Shown: positions 18,377 to 27,241, counted from the stretch's first letter. The stretch: DNA of 64,000 bases from Ectopseudomonas mendocina (GCF_007049795.1 NZ_SCFY01000002.1:124001-188000); one strand, 5' to 3'. The notes: a model not told the origin generated them from the sequence alone. Numbers and translations are program-made.

Positions 18377-19087
18377 ATGCGACTTGTGAGCTGGAATTGC
18401 AACGGTGCTTTTCGAAAGAAACTGAACCTATTGGAAGGGCTGAACGCAGACGTCTTCGTGATCCAGGAATGCGAAGATCCAGCTCAATGCAGCGATGCTC
18501 ACTACAAACAATGGGCGGCCAATCACCTGTGGGTAGGTAACAACAGGAGCAAAGGACTTGGTGTCTTTGCAAGGCCCGGTATTCTGCTAGAGCCTCTGGA
18601 TCTTAACCCAGGAAATTTGCAGCTGTTTTTGCCGCTGCGGATCGACCAAATCACATTGCTCGCCGTCTGGACGAAAGAGGCGGGCTCCCCGACCTTCAAA
18701 TACATCGGCCAGCTCTACAAGTGGCTTCAATCCCACAAAGCCCATTTGGACACACCGAAGGCCATGGTTGTTGGAGACCTCAACAGCAATGCCTGCTGGG
18801 ATGTGTGGGATCGGTGGTGGAACCACTCGGATGTGGTGAGAGAACTTGAGGGCCTCGGGCTGCTTAGCCTCTACCACACTCAAACCGGTGAGCCCCAAGG
18901 GGGCGAGGCTCAGCCAACATTCTTCCTGCATCGGAAGCCTGAAAGGCCTTATCACATCGATTACGCGTTTTTGTCCGAAATGCTGATGACCGGTGCCCGA
19001 ATATCAATCGGTGATACTGAGCACTGGCTAGAGCACAGCGATCATTTGCCTCTCGTAGTCGACATTGCACCAGGGGTAAAGAGATAA
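18377..19087 (+). CDS. Endonuclease/exonuclease/phosphatase (EEP, DNase I-like) family protein
   Basis: 236 residues with every EEP landmark: SWNCNG at residue 4 (metal Asn), VIQECEDP near 32 (metal Glu), VVGDLNSNACWD near 131 (catalytic Asp and Asn), HIDYAFLSEM near 194 and the terminal catalytic HSDHLPLVVD near 219. The active site therefore appears complete. There is no signal peptide, so it acts in the cytoplasm. Members cleave DNA, RNA or phosphoesters; the substrate is not readable here. GC is lower than the surroundings and the gene is immediately coupled to the coiled-coil protein (TGA then ATG). An 11-bp inverted repeat brackets its stop codon. Confidence 0.85.
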   Translation: MRLVSWNCNGAFRKKLNLLEGLNADVFVIQECEDPAQCSDAHYKQWAANHLWVGNNRSKGLGVFARPGILLEPLDLNPGNLQLFLPLRIDQITLLAVWTKEAGSPTFKYIGQLYKWLQSHKAHLDTPKAMVVGDLNSNACWDVWDRWWNHSDVVRELEGLGLLSLYHTQTGEPQGGEAQPTFFLHRKPERPYHIDYAFLSEMLMTGARISIGDTEHWLEHSDHLPLVVDIAPGVKR

Positions 19088-19122
19088 CCTTTTGAATTCT
19101 AAGGCTTTGTGCCCCTGGTGCA
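19066..19122. repeat. 11-bp inverted repeat around the end of the nuclease gene
   Basis: TGCACCAGGGG at 19066-19076 and CCCCTGGTGCA at 19112-19122 are perfect inverse copies, 35 bases apart. The left arm is inside the last codons of the nuclease gene. It may be a 3' mRNA hairpin or a boundary of the inserted cassette. Confidence 0.6.
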
Positions 19123-19169
19123 TAATAGCGTTGCCTGCCATTCCTGGCAGCGGTCATAACATCCCTTGC

Positions 19170-20306
19170 TCAGCCAACGAAACTGAGCAACACCCCCGCC
19201 GCCACGGCCGAGCCGATCACACCGGCCACGTTCGGCCCCATGGCATGCATCAGCAGGAAGTTCTGCGGGTTGGCCTCCAGGCCGACCTTGTTCGATACCC
19301 GAGCCGCCATCGGCACGGCCGACACACCCGCCGAGCCGATCAATGGATTGACCTTGTTGCTGCTGAACACATTCATCAGCTTGGCCATCAATACGCCGGC
19401 TGCCGTACCCGCGCAAAACGCCACCATGCCCAGCATCAGAATGCCCAGGGTCTTGAGCTGCAGGAATGCCTCGGCCGACAGCTTCGAACCCACGGTCAGA
19501 CCGAGGAAAATGGTGACGATATTGATCAGCGCATTGCGCGAGGTATCAGCCAGACGCTCGACCACCCCAGCCTCACGCAGCAGGTTGCCGAGGGCGAACA
19601 TTCCGATCAGCGGCGCGGCGTCAGGCAGCAGCATCCCGATCAGAATGCACAGCACGATGGGGAAAATGATTTTCTCGGTCTGCCCCACCGGACGCAGCTG
19701 CTGCATGACGATGGCGCGCTCTTCCTTGGTGGTCAGGGCGCGCATGATCGGCGGCTGAATCAAGGGCACCAACGCCATGTAGGCATAGGCCGCAACTGCA
19801 ATAGGACCAAGTAGATGCGGCGCCAGCTTGGAGGTCACGAAGATCGAGGTCGGGCCGTCAGCACCGCCAATGATGGCGATGGAGGCAGCCTCCTTGAGGG
19901 TGAACTCCATACCGGGAATACCCAACGCAGTCAGTGCCAAGGCGCCGAGCAGCGTACCGAAAATACCGAACTGCGCAGCAGCACCCAACAGCAGTGTTTT
20001 GGGATTGGCCAGCATCGGACCGAAATCGGTCATGGCGCCGACGCCGAGGAAGATCAGCAACGGGAAGATGCTGGTCGGCAGCCCCACTTCATAGATCAGG
20101 TGCAGAAAACCCGCGCCCTCCGCCATGTTGGCCACCGGAATGTTCGACATCAGCCCGCCGAAGCCGATAGGAATCAACAGCAAAGGCTCGAAGCCTTTCT
20201 TGATCGCCAGGTAGATCAGCAGTATGCACACCGCGATCATGAACGCCTGACCGGGTTCCAAGTGATACAGGCCGGTGCTCTGCCAGAGCTTGAGCAGCTT
20301 TTCCAT
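19170..20306 (-). CDS. oadB: Sodium ion-translocating oxaloacetate decarboxylase subunit beta (OadB)
   Basis: 378 residues with about nine to eleven membrane segments. OadB carries out the carboxybiotin decarboxylation coupled to Na+ export. Family motifs are clear: [30 protein letters not shown] (Asp involved in Na+ movement), [13 protein letters not shown], and the C-terminal [18 protein letters not shown] with [20 protein letters not shown]. It is the last gene of oadG-oadA-oadB, 10 bp after oadA. Confidence 0.96.
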   Translation of the reverse strand: MEKLLKLWQSTGLYHLEPGQAFMIAVCILLIYLAIKKGFEPLLLIPIGFGGLMSNIPVANMAEGAGFLHLIYEVGLPTSIFPLLIFLGVGAMTDFGPMLANPKTLLLGAAAQFGIFGTLLGALALTALGIPGMEFTLKEAASIAIIGGADGPTSIFVTSKLAPHLLGPIAVAAYAYMALVPLIQPPIMRALTTKEERAIVMQQLRPVGQTEKIIFPIVLCILIGMLLPDAAPLIGMFALGNLLREAGVVERLADTSRNALINIVTIFLGLTVGSKLSAEAFLQLKTLGILMLGMVAFCAGTAAGVLMAKLMNVFSSNKVNPLIGSAGVSAVPMAARVSNKVGLEANPQNFLLMHAMGPNVAGVIGSAVAAGVLLSFVG

Positions 20307-20316
20307 TATGCGCCCC

Positions 20317-22095
20317 TCAGCCGATGGTCAGCAGGCTAGCGCCCACTACCACGGTATCGCCGACCTTGACGTTGACGGCACCGACAGTACCGGCCTTGAA
20401 GGCGCGGATCTCGGTTTCCATCTTCATCGCCTCAAGAATGATCACCAACTCGCCTTCCTCCACGGCCTGGCCTGGCTGCACCAGCACCTTGAAGATATTG
20501 CCAGCCAGCGGTGCCGCCTGCGGCTCGCCGCCATCCACTGCAGCCGGAGTAGCCGCCGGCGCAGCGCTCGCCGCGCCACCGATGGGCTTGATTCCCTCGA
20601 TATCGCCGCCGTCGCTCACCTGCACGACGAACGACTTGCCATTGACCTCGACGGTGTAGACCTCAGGTTTGCCAGCCTCGCGAGCAGGCATTTCCTTACC
20701 AGTCGGAGCGGGTTCGAAGGCCGCCGGATTGCCGCGGTTCTCCAGGAATTTCAAGCCGATCTGCGGGAATAGCGCGTAGGTCAGGACGTCGTCGATTTCG
20801 TCGGCGGCTAACTTGATGCCTTTCTCCTGAGCGATGCCCTTGAGTTCGGCGGTCAGTTTGTCCATCTCGGCTTCGAGCAGGTCGGCCGGACGGCAGGTGA
20901 TGGCCTCGGCACCATCGAGCACACGGGCCTGCAGCTCGGCATTGAAGGGAGCAGGGGCCGCGCCATACTCGCCCTTGAGCACACCCGCGGTCTCCTTGGT
21001 GATCGATTTGTAGCGCTCCCCCGTAAGCACGTTGATCACTGCCTGGGTACCGACGATCTGCGAAGTCGGCGTCACCAGCGGGATGAAGCCCAGGTCTTCG
21101 CGCACGCGTGGAATCTCGGCCAGCACCTGGTCGAACTTATCCTGGGCGCCCTGCTCTTTCAGTTGGCTTTCCATGTTGGTGAGCATACCGCCCGGCACCT
21201 GGGCGACCAGGATGCGCGAGTCGACGCCCTTGAGGTTGCCCTCGAACTTCGCGTACTTCTTGCGCACCTCGCGAAAGTACGCGGCGATTTCTTCCAGCAG
21301 CTCCAGGTTGAGCCCAGTGTCGCGCTCGGTGTTCTGGAACATCGCCACCACCGACTCGGTCGGCGAATGACCGTAGGTCATCGACAGCGAGGAAATCGCG
21401 GTGTCGACGTTGTCGATGCCCGCTTCCACCGCCTTCAGGATGGCCACCGACGACAGACCAGCCGTGGCGTGGCACTGCATATGGATCGGAATGGCCAGGC
21501 TGGCTTTCAGACGTGAGACCAGCTCGAACGCCGTGTAAGGCGTAAGAATCCCGGCCATGTCCTTGATGGCCACCGAATCGGCGCCCATGTCTTCGATCTG
21601 CTTGGCCAGATCGACCCACATGTCCAGCGTATGCACCGGGCTGGTGGTGTAGGAGATGGTGCCCTGGGCATGCTTACCCTGCTGCTTGACGGCCTTGAGC
21701 GCCGTCTCCAGGTTGCGCGGATCGTTCATCGCATCGAATACGCGAAACACATCGACGCCGTTGACAGCGGCACGCTCGACGAATTCTTCCACCACATCAT
21801 CGGCGTAGTGGCGGTAGCCCAACAGGTTCTGCCCGCGCAACAGCATCTGCTGGCGGGTATTGGGCATGGCCTTCTTCAGCTCGCGGATACGCTCCCAGGG
21901 ATCTTCGCCGAGATAACGAATGCAGGCATCGAAGGTCGCGCCACCCCAGGACTCCACCGACCAGAAGCCCACCTGATCGAGCTTGGGCGCGATCGGCAGC
22001 ATGTCTTCAAGACGAACACGCGTCGCCAGGATCGACTGATGCGCATCACGCAGCACCACATCGGTGATTCCGAGTGCTTGTTTCACGGCAGTCAT
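20317..22095 (-). CDS. oadA: Sodium-extruding oxaloacetate decarboxylase subunit alpha (OadA)
   Basis: 592 residues. The N-terminal carboxyltransferase TIM barrel begins [17 protein letters not shown] and contains the metal-binding [11 protein letters not shown] conserved carboxylase domain follows, then a Pro/Ala-rich linker and a biotinyl domain with EAMKMET; the biotinylated lysine is at about 558, 34 residues from the end as usual. It transfers CO2 from oxaloacetate to biotin, leaving pyruvate. The ATG at 22095 is preceded by GGAG and removes a nine-residue spurious extension. The homologous pyruvate carboxylase subunit B is an alternative, but the oadG and oadB neighbours decide it. Confidence 0.95.
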   Translation of the reverse strand: MTAVKQALGITDVVLRDAHQSILATRVRLEDMLPIAPKLDQVGFWSVESWGGATFDACIRYLGEDPWERIRELKKAMPNTRQQMLLRGQNLLGYRHYADDVVEEFVERAAVNGVDVFRVFDAMNDPRNLETALKAVKQQGKHAQGTISYTTSPVHTLDMWVDLAKQIEDMGADSVAIKDMAGILTPYTAFELVSRLKASLAIPIHMQCHATAGLSSVAILKAVEAGIDNVDTAISSLSMTYGHSPTESVVAMFQNTERDTGLNLELLEEIAAYFREVRKKYAKFEGNLKGVDSRILVAQVPGGMLTNMESQLKEQGAQDKFDQVLAEIPRVREDLGFIPLVTPTSQIVGTQAVINVLTGERYKSITKETAGVLKGEYGAAPAPFNAELQARVLDGAEAITCRPADLLEAEMDKLTAELKGIAQEKGIKLAADEIDDVLTYALFPQIGLKFLENRGNPAAFEPAPTGKEMPAREAGKPEVYTVEVNGKSFVVQVSDGGDIEGIKPIGGAASAAPAATPAAVDGGEPQAAPLAGNIFKVLVQPGQAVEEGELVIILEAMKMETEIRAFKAGTVGAVNVKVGDTVVVGASLLTIG

Positions 22096-22118
22096 GCAGG
22101 TACTCCCTCTGAACCTGA

Positions 22119-22376
22119 TCAACCGCGGCGTGCGCGGTGCTGGGCAATGGCGGATTGGATGGCGGCCAGTGTTGCTGCGTCCGGCTCATGGCTGGCGGAC
22201 CTGGCACTAGGTGCTGGAGAAGAAATGGCCGGGCTCGGCGCGGGCGGTGCGAAGGTCGCGATCAGCCGTGACATCAGACTGACCACACCCACCAGCAACA
22301 CCAGAAAGACAAAGACGAAGCCCATGCCGAACAGCATGAGTTCGACACCCTCGAGCAGCAGTTCACTGGGGGTCAT
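22119..22376 (-). CDS. oadG: Oxaloacetate decarboxylase subunit gamma (OadG)
   Basis: 85 residues with one membrane helix ([21 protein letters not shown] split at about 10-35) and a Pro/Ala-rich tail that normally holds the beta and alpha subunits together. The ATG at 22376 has AAGGAG five bases before it and gives the usual length; a further ATG at 22415 would add 13 residues without a ribosome-binding site. It is the first gene of the oad operon. Confidence 0.9.
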   Translation of the reverse strand: MTPSELLLEGVELMLFGMGFVFVFLVLLVGVVSLMSRLIATFAPPAPSPAISSPAPSARSASHEPDAATLAAIQSAIAQHRARRG

Positions 22377-22578
22377 CTTGGCTCCTTTGGCCAGCAGCTC
22401 GCGGGCTGCGTTCATTTATTGAATAGGAGCGCCCAGCGTCAGCGCCTGGGCAAAGCTGGCGAACCTTAGCGTGAAACGAGCGTTTGAAGCAAACGCCAAA
22501 AGGACCGGACGGGCTATTTATGTAGTGGTTTATCGGCATCCACTACCAAAGAAGCAGAAAGGCCCTGCGACGGAAGTA

Positions 22579-22738
22579 TCAGGATGCGGAGCGAGCCACG
22601 CCAGCAACGCCAGGAGCAAGCCTAAGCAGGGTCTTGAAGTGACGCGTCTCATCGCCAGGGGTACGCCCGAACAGGCGCTTGAACTCTCGACTGAACTGCG
22701 ACGGGCTTTCATACCCGACACGCAGCGCCACACCCACC
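22579..22738 (-). pseudogene. C-terminal remnant of an AraC-family regulator
   Basis: The minus strand reads [18 protein letters not shown] near positions 22650-22720 and then runs to a stop at 22579. This is the last helix-turn-helix of an AraC-type regulator. Everything upstream of it is missing: the reading frame continues only into antisense of a dehydrogenase gene. The break is at about 22738. Confidence 0.82.
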
Positions 22739-23290
22739 CTCGACGTCAGCCAACTGCATGAGATGCAGGCCTCCGTCGAATATGCCGAAGCGCAGCACGG
22801 CCCCGTCGACGTGATCATCAACAATGCCGGAGTCATGCCGCTGTCGCCGCTCAACGCCCTGAAGGTGGACGAGTGGGGCCGCATGATCGACATCAACATC
22901 CGGGGCGTGTTGCATGGTATTGCCGCCGTACTACTAGGCATGGAAGAGCGCGGGCGCGGCCAGGTCATCAATATCGCCTCCATCGGCGCCCATGCCGTAT
23001 CGCCGACAGCAGCGGTCTACTGCGCCACCAAGTATGCCGTCTGGGCGATTTCCGACGGCCTGCGCCAGGAAAGCGAGCGTATACGCGTCACTACCATCTG
23101 CCCCGGCGTGGTCGAGTCCGAACTGGCCGACAGCATCTCCGATGCCAGTGCGCGCGAGGCGATGAAAGCTTTCCGTCGCGTCGCCATCACGCCAGACGCC
23201 ATCGCCCGCGCCGTGGCCTATGCAGTCGAACAACCCGATGACGTCGACGTCAGCGAGCTGATCGTGCGCCCAACCGCCAGCCCTTATTGA
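22739..23290 (+). pseudogene. Short-chain dehydrogenase/reductase lacking its N-terminal Rossmann motif
   Basis: The sequence is a good SDR from about residue 60 onward: [30 protein letters not shown] (catalytic Ser region), active-site YCATK, and ICPGVVESEL. The cofactor-binding TGxxxGIG segment is absent. Where it should be, the frame enters antisense of an AraC regulator fragment. An open frame does exist from ATG 22679, giving a 203-residue hybrid with about 20 meaningless leading residues, so a protein might be made but should not bind NAD(P). SDR genes of this type commonly lie divergent from an AraC regulator, which explains the arrangement. Confidence 0.85.
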
Positions 23291-23301
23291 TGGAGAACAC
23301 C

Positions 23302-23631
23302 ATGCCAGCGAAGAACACCGTCGCGGCAATGCTGATCAGCGGCGCCCTGCTACCCGACGCGGTAATGGCAGCACCCGAGCCTTTACATCCTTATGTAGGC
23401 ATGTGGGTAACGGACGACGGCCATGTCCGCCATGAGCTGCTGCCCAACGGCCGCTATGACGAGGCACGCGGCAATCGCGAGAGCGCCTACCAGGGCAACT
23501 ACCACGTCACCGGCAACCACATCGACTAAGTCGACGACACCGGCTTTACCGCCGACGGGGAATTCATCGACGACGTGCTCTATCACGGCGGCATGGTGCT
23601 GCGCCGCAAGAACACCTCAACTGACGAGTAA
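23302..23631 (+). pseudogene. Atu4866-domain exported protein with an in-frame stop
   Basis: The ATG at 23302 (GGAG six bases upstream) starts a short protein with a signal sequence (AMLISGALLPDAVMAA) and the Atu4866 pattern YVGMWVTDDGHVRHELLPNG, RYDEARGNRESAYQGNYHVT. At GNHID the next codon is TAA (23527-23529), where the family usually has a tyrosine or similar. The same frame then continues as VDDTGFTADGEFIDDVLYHG and closes properly at 23631. A single base change from TAC or TAT explains it. The truncated product would be about 75 residues. Confidence 0.8.
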
Positions 23632-23658
23632 CGCCACCCATCAGCCAAGGAAAAGACC

Positions 23659-24120
23659 ATGAACACGCAAAAAATCATCATCGCACTGCTGCTGAGCGCC
23701 TCACTCTGCCTCCCGGCCTGGGCAAACGACAGCACCGCGGCCAATCAGGCCCTGATTCAGAAAGCCTTCGATGATTGGCGCTCCGGCCAGGGCGGTATCT
23801 TCCAGTTACTCACCGATGACGCCGTCTGGGTCGTGGCCGGTAGCAGCCCGTCCTCCGGGACTTACCGCACGCCTGAGGCGTTCATGGAAGACGCGGTCAA
23901 ACCCATCACTGACAAACTGGCCACGCCCATCGTGCCCACCGTCCGCCAGATCGTGGCGCAAGGGCCTTACGTGGTCGTGCACAGGGATGGCGAGGCGACT
24001 GCCAAGGACGGCAGCCGCTACGAGAACAGTTATTCCTGGCACATGCAGCTGGAGAATGGCCGGATCACTCAGGTCACGGCCTTTCTCGATACCTGGCGGC
24101 TGGTCGAGCTGATGAACTGA
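23659..24120 (+). CDS. Exported SnoaL-like (NTF2-fold) protein
   Basis: 153 residues: a signal peptide (IIIALLLSASLCLPAWAND, cleavage near residue 22) then a nuclear-transport-factor-2-like domain with LIQKAFDDWRSGQGGIFQLL, DDAVWVVAGSSPSSGTYR and the closing GRITQVTAFLDTW. SnoaL-like proteins are small cone-shaped barrels with varied or unknown functions. AAGGAA precedes the ATG. It is the one apparently intact gene of the decaying SDR/Atu4866 cluster and ends directly against the convergent mgtE stop. Confidence 0.85.
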   Translation: MNTQKIIIALLLSASLCLPAWANDSTAANQALIQKAFDDWRSGQGGIFQLLTDDAVWVVAGSSPSSGTYRTPEAFMEDAVKPITDKLATPIVPTVRQIVAQGPYVVVHRDGEATAKDGSRYENSYSWHMQLENGRITQVTAFLDTWRLVELMN

Positions 24121-25563
24121 TTACAGCAGGAAGATCGACGCCAGCCCCAGGAAGATGAAGAAACCACCGCTGTCGGTCATGGCGGTGATCATCACACTGG
24201 CCCCCATGGCCGGGTCACGCCCCAGGCGTGCCAGGGTCATGGGGATCAGCACGCCCATCAACGCCGCAAGCAACAGGTTGAGGGTCATTGCCGCGGTCAT
24301 CACCACGCCCAGCGACCAACTACCGTAGAGCCCATAGGCAACGGCGCCGATCACACCACCCCAGAGGATGCCGTTGATCAGGGAAACACCCAGTTCCTTG
24401 CGTACCAGACGCTTGGTATTGCCAGTGCTGACCTGATCCAGCGCCATGGCGCGCACGATCATGGTGATAGTCTGGTTGCCCGAGTTGCCGCCGATACCGG
24501 CAACGATGGGCATCAGCGCCGCCAGCGCCACCAGCTTTTCGATCGAGCCTTCGAACAGGCCGATCACACGCGACGCCAGGAAAGCAGTGACCAGGTTGAT
24601 CGCCAGCCAGGCCCAACGGTTGCGAACCGACTTCCACACCGAGGCGAAGATGTCTTCCTCCTCGCGCAGACCGGCCATGTTCAGCACTTCGCTTTCACTT
24701 TCCTCACGGATCAGGTCGACCATCTCGTCGATGGTCAGACGGCCGATAAGCTTGCCGTTCTTGTCCACCACCGGGGCGGAAATCAGGTCGTAACGCTCGA
24801 ACGCCTGAGCGGCGTCGTAGCCGTCCTCGTCCGGGTGGAAACTCACCGGATCGTCGGCCATGACCTCGCCGACCTGCTTCTCCGGATCATTGACCAGCAA
24901 ACGCTTGATCGGCAGCACACCCTTGAGCACGCCGTCGTAATCGACCACGAACAGCTTGTCGGTATGGCCCGGCAGCTCCTTCAGGCGGCGCAGATAACGC
25001 AGAACCACTTCCAGGCTGACGTCTTCGCGGATGGTGACCATCTCGAAGTCCATCAGCGCGCCGACCTGATCTTCCTCGTAGGACAGGGCCGAACGCACAC
25101 GCTCACGCTGCTGAGCGTCGAGCGACTCCATCAGCTCATGAACGACGTCGCGCGGCAGTTCCGGGGCCAGGTCAGCGAGTTCGTCGGCGTCCATGTCCTT
25201 GGCTGCAGCGAGAATCTCGTGATCGTCCATGTCGGCGATCAGGGTTTCTCGTACCGCGTCGGAGACTTCCAGCAGGATGTCGCCATCGCGCTCGGCCTTG
25301 ACCAGTTGCCAGACGGTCAGACGCTCATCGAGCGGCAGGGCTTCGAGGATGTGGGCGATATCCGCAGGGTGCAGATCTTCGAGCTTGCGCTGCAGCTCGA
25401 CGAGATTCTGACGATGCACCAGGTTCTCGACCCGGTCGTGATGCTGGCCTTCCTGACGGTGAGTCAGGTCTTCGACCAGTTTGTGCCGATGCAGCAGTTC
25501 GATCACCTGGGCCAGGCGATCCTGCAAGCTCTCTTGCGGCTTTTTGGCTTCTACTTCTGTCAT
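24121..25563 (-). CDS. mgtE: Magnesium transporter MgtE
   Basis: 480 residues. In order: MgtE N-terminal superhelical domain (about 40-145), two CBS domains (about 150-275, with VGALMDFEMVTIREDVSLEV), a connecting helix with SESEVLNMAGLREEEDIFAS, and five membrane segments carrying the pore motif PIVAGIGGNSGNQ near 375. It is a Mg2+-gated Mg2+ channel. The ATG at 25563 has GGAG six bases before it; the GTG four codons upstream is less likely. The 323 bp upstream show no recognised riboswitch. Confidence 0.95.
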   Translation of the reverse strand: MTEVEAKKPQESLQDRLAQVIELLHRHKLVEDLTHRQEGQHHDRVENLVHRQNLVELQRKLEDLHPADIAHILEALPLDERLTVWQLVKAERDGDILLEVSDAVRETLIADMDDHEILAAAKDMDADELADLAPELPRDVVHELMESLDAQQRERVRSALSYEEDQVGALMDFEMVTIREDVSLEVVLRYLRRLKELPGHTDKLFVVDYDGVLKGVLPIKRLLVNDPEKQVGEVMADDPVSFHPDEDGYDAAQAFERYDLISAPVVDKNGKLIGRLTIDEMVDLIREESESEVLNMAGLREEEDIFASVWKSVRNRWAWLAINLVTAFLASRVIGLFEGSIEKLVALAALMPIVAGIGGNSGNQTITMIVRAMALDQVSTGNTKRLVRKELGVSLINGILWGGVIGAVAYGLYGSWSLGVVMTAAMTLNLLLAALMGVLIPMTLARLGRDPAMGASVMITAMTDSGGFFIFLGLASIFLL

Positions 25564-25886
25564 AGCGCGCTCCACCCCCAGCTGGCGGGCACGCCAAAGG
25601 GGATCAATCAGGTCTTACACGATTGTGCGAGGGGAGTATTGAGTAACTACTGGGTAAGTCCATGGTGGTATTCCACAAGCCCCGGCGGGGCTGACGCGGC
25701 GAATCATAACACCGCAAAACAGCTTTGTACGTGACAAAAGCGCGGCAAGAACAATTGCTTGCATCACAAACTTCGATCTCGCATGAAAACCTGGCTATGC
25801 GACGCCAGCCATCCGCACCAGGACACCCTGGCGAGTACGAAAAAACGGTCTAACCTGAAGCAGGCAAACGTCAGGGAGGACGACTC
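25564..25886. other. Divergent intergenic region, mgtE / small exported gene
   Basis: No gene. It contains a small GC hairpin (CCCCGGCGGGG near 25680) and an AT-rich stretch before 25887. No magnesium riboswitch or other known leader was recognised. Confidence 0.5.
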
Positions 25887-26381
25887 ATGCGAGGACTGCA
25901 CTTCGCAGCGCTATTGGCCGCTGCATTTCTCTACCCTATTGCAGACAGCTCAGCGGCCAGTGTGTTCCGCTGCGTGAGTGCAAATGGCCATGTCACCTTC
26001 ACCCGCCACGGCTGCGCCGACGATCAAGAGCTGCACCTGCAGGATACGCGCAACCACACCCCCAGCAGCGGCAAGGCAATCCCTCTCGCGGACCCAGGCC
26101 GGCGCGCAGCAACCACCTCGACCGGCAGTGGCGAGCTGGTCATCGTTGGCCAACAGGACGATGGTTGCGACAACCTGCTGACCAGCCGCGAGAGACGCCA
26201 GGCGATCATCCGCAAGGAAGTCCGCCCCGGCATGAGCCGCGCCGACGTGGAAAGCAGCCTGGGCAAGCCAGATAGAGTCACCAGCAGCAATGGGCAGCAG
26301 CGCTACCATTACCGAGAGAAACGCAAAGGCGGGAACAGCCGACAGATCAGCTTCGACGAAGCCGGCTGCGTGAAGAAATAA
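25887..26381 (+). CDS. Exported protein with DUF4124-like start and BamE/SmpA-like end
   Basis: 164 residues. A signal peptide (LHFAALLAAAFLYPIADSSA) is followed by VFRCVSANGHVTFTRHGCAD, which resembles the DUF4124 repeat with its two cysteines. A low-complexity middle follows, then RKEVRPGMSRADVESSLGKP, which resembles the start of BamE/SmpA outer-membrane proteins, and a terminal Cys. The combined architecture is common among uncharacterised Pseudomonas envelope proteins. GGGAGG lies upstream of the ATG. A shared bidirectional terminator separates it from the convergent tRNA cluster. Function unknown. Confidence 0.8.
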   Translation: MRGLHFAALLAAAFLYPIADSSAASVFRCVSANGHVTFTRHGCADDQELHLQDTRNHTPSSGKAIPLADPGRRAATTSTGSGELVIVGQQDDGCDNLLTSRERRQAIIRKEVRPGMSRADVESSLGKPDRVTSSNGQQRYHYREKRKGGNSRQISFDEAGCVKK

Positions 26382-26392
26382 CGCACAAAGAA

Positions 26393-26420
26393 AAAGGGCC
26401 TGCATTGCTGCAGGCCCTTT
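26393..26420. terminator. Bidirectional terminator between the exported gene and the tRNA cluster
   Basis: AAAGGGCCTGCA TTGC TGCAGGCCCTTT, a 12-bp perfect stem. On the minus strand it is followed by TTCTTTG, ending the tRNA-Arg transcript; on the plus strand it closes the 25887 gene. Confidence 0.9.
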
Positions 26421-26425
26421 CGGTA

Positions 26426-26502
26426 TGGCGGACTCAGGAGGATTCGAACCTCCGACCGCTCGGTTCGTAGCCGAGTACTCTATCCAGCTGAGCTATGAGT
26501 CC
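26426..26502 (-). tRNA. tRNA-Arg(ACG), copy 1
   Basis: 77 bases including encoded CCA. Acceptor GGACTCA pairs with TGAGTCC; the anticodon arm is CTCGG-CTACGAA-CCGAG, anticodon ACG (decoded as inosine-CG); the T arm is GGAGG-TTCGAAT-CCTCC. The sequence is identical to the two copies that follow. Confidence 0.97.
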
Positions 26503-26572
26503 ATTTGGCGCTTTTTGACCAGATCACCGCTGGCTGAAACATGACCTTGCATCGCTGCAGTGCCATTTAATA

Positions 26573-26649
26573 TGGCGGACTCAGGAGGATTCGAACCTCC
26601 GACCGCTCGGTTCGTAGCCGAGTACTCTATCCAGCTGAGCTATGAGTCC
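26573..26649 (-). tRNA. tRNA-Arg(ACG), copy 2
   Basis: 77 bases, the same sequence as copy 1, with CCA encoded. It lies 70 bp from copy 1. The hairpin that follows it on the minus strand is degenerate compared with that of copy 3. Confidence 0.97.
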
Positions 26650-26829
26650 GTTACAGATCACCCGAAAGTTACTGCGCTTGGTTATGCTTCGTTGAAACCG
26701 AACTCAGAATGCTCATTTAGAAAACTAAACTGCGCTTCTTCGTTCGCTTTCGCCTCGCCTACCCTTCGCTCGCTAGGCTTTCGTGCGACCTTATGGCGCT
26801 TTTAGACCAGATCACCGCTGGTTGAAACA

Positions 26830-26857
26830 AAATGGCTTGCAGCGATGCAAGCCATTT
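26830..26857 (-). terminator. Terminator after tRNA-Arg copy 3
   Basis: AAATGGCTTGCA GCGA TGCAAGCCATTT is a perfect 12-bp stem, followed on the minus strand by TGTTTC. Copy 3 may thus be transcribed as its own unit. Confidence 0.75.
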
Positions 26858-26862
26858 GAATA

Positions 26863-26939
26863 TGGCGGACTCAGGAGGATTCGAACCTCCGACCGCTCGG
26901 TTCGTAGCCGAGTACTCTATCCAGCTGAGCTATGAGTCC
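26863..26939 (-). tRNA. tRNA-Arg(ACG), copy 3
   Basis: 77 bases, identical to copies 1 and 2, anticodon ACG, CCA encoded. It is the copy nearest tRNA-Ser and csrA and has its own downstream hairpin. Confidence 0.97.
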
Positions 26940-27150
26940 GTTACAGATCACTCGAAAGCTACTGTGCTTGGGTATGCTTCGTTGAAACCGAACTCAGAAT
27001 GCTCATTTAGAAAACTAAACTGCGCTTCTTCGCTCGTTTTCGCCTCGCCTACCCTTCGCTCGCTACGCTTTCGCGAGATCTTTGGTGCTTTTATACCAGA
27101 TCACCTCTGGTTGATTCGCCAGCCCGACTTACGCCTGACTTGCTGAATAA

Positions 27151-27241
27151 TGGCGGAGAAGGGGGGATTCGAACCCCCGACACCCTTTTGAGGTGTACTC
27201 CCTTAGCAGGGGAGCGCCTTCGGCCACTCGGCCACCTCTCC
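27151..27241 (-). tRNA. tRNA-Ser(GCT)
   Basis: 91 bases with the long variable arm of serine tRNAs. Acceptor GGAGAGG; anticodon arm CTCCC-CTGCTAA-GGGAG gives GCT, reading AGC and AGU; the T arm is GGGGG-TTCGAAT-CCCCC and CCA is encoded. It lies 61 bp after csrA on the same strand, as in other pseudomonads. Confidence 0.97.

Larger units (their letters stand above)
26573..27116. repeat. Tandem duplication of a 290-bp tRNA-Arg unit
   Basis: The tRNA and the flank on its 5' side are repeated with a 290-bp period (26573 and 26863). The spacers 26650-26826 and 26940-27116 are nearly identical, sharing for example GAACTCAGAATGCTCATTTA. Confidence 0.9.

Noticed and set aside
17861..19087. Calling the coiled-coil/EEP pair a toxin-antitoxin or known defence system
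   Set aside because: No matching family and no toxicity evidence; kept as an unnamed candidate.
20317..22095. Calling oadA a pyruvate carboxylase subunit
   Set aside because: The linked oadB and oadG genes show it is the Na+ pump decarboxylase.
25564..25886. Possible magnesium riboswitch before mgtE
   Set aside because: No M-box or other conserved leader structure could be recognised by eye.
26560..27146. Two open frames of 81 and 104 codons beginning near MADSGGFEPPTARF
   Set aside because: They are the antisense of the tRNA-Arg genes and the repeated spacer; a well-known false-gene pattern.
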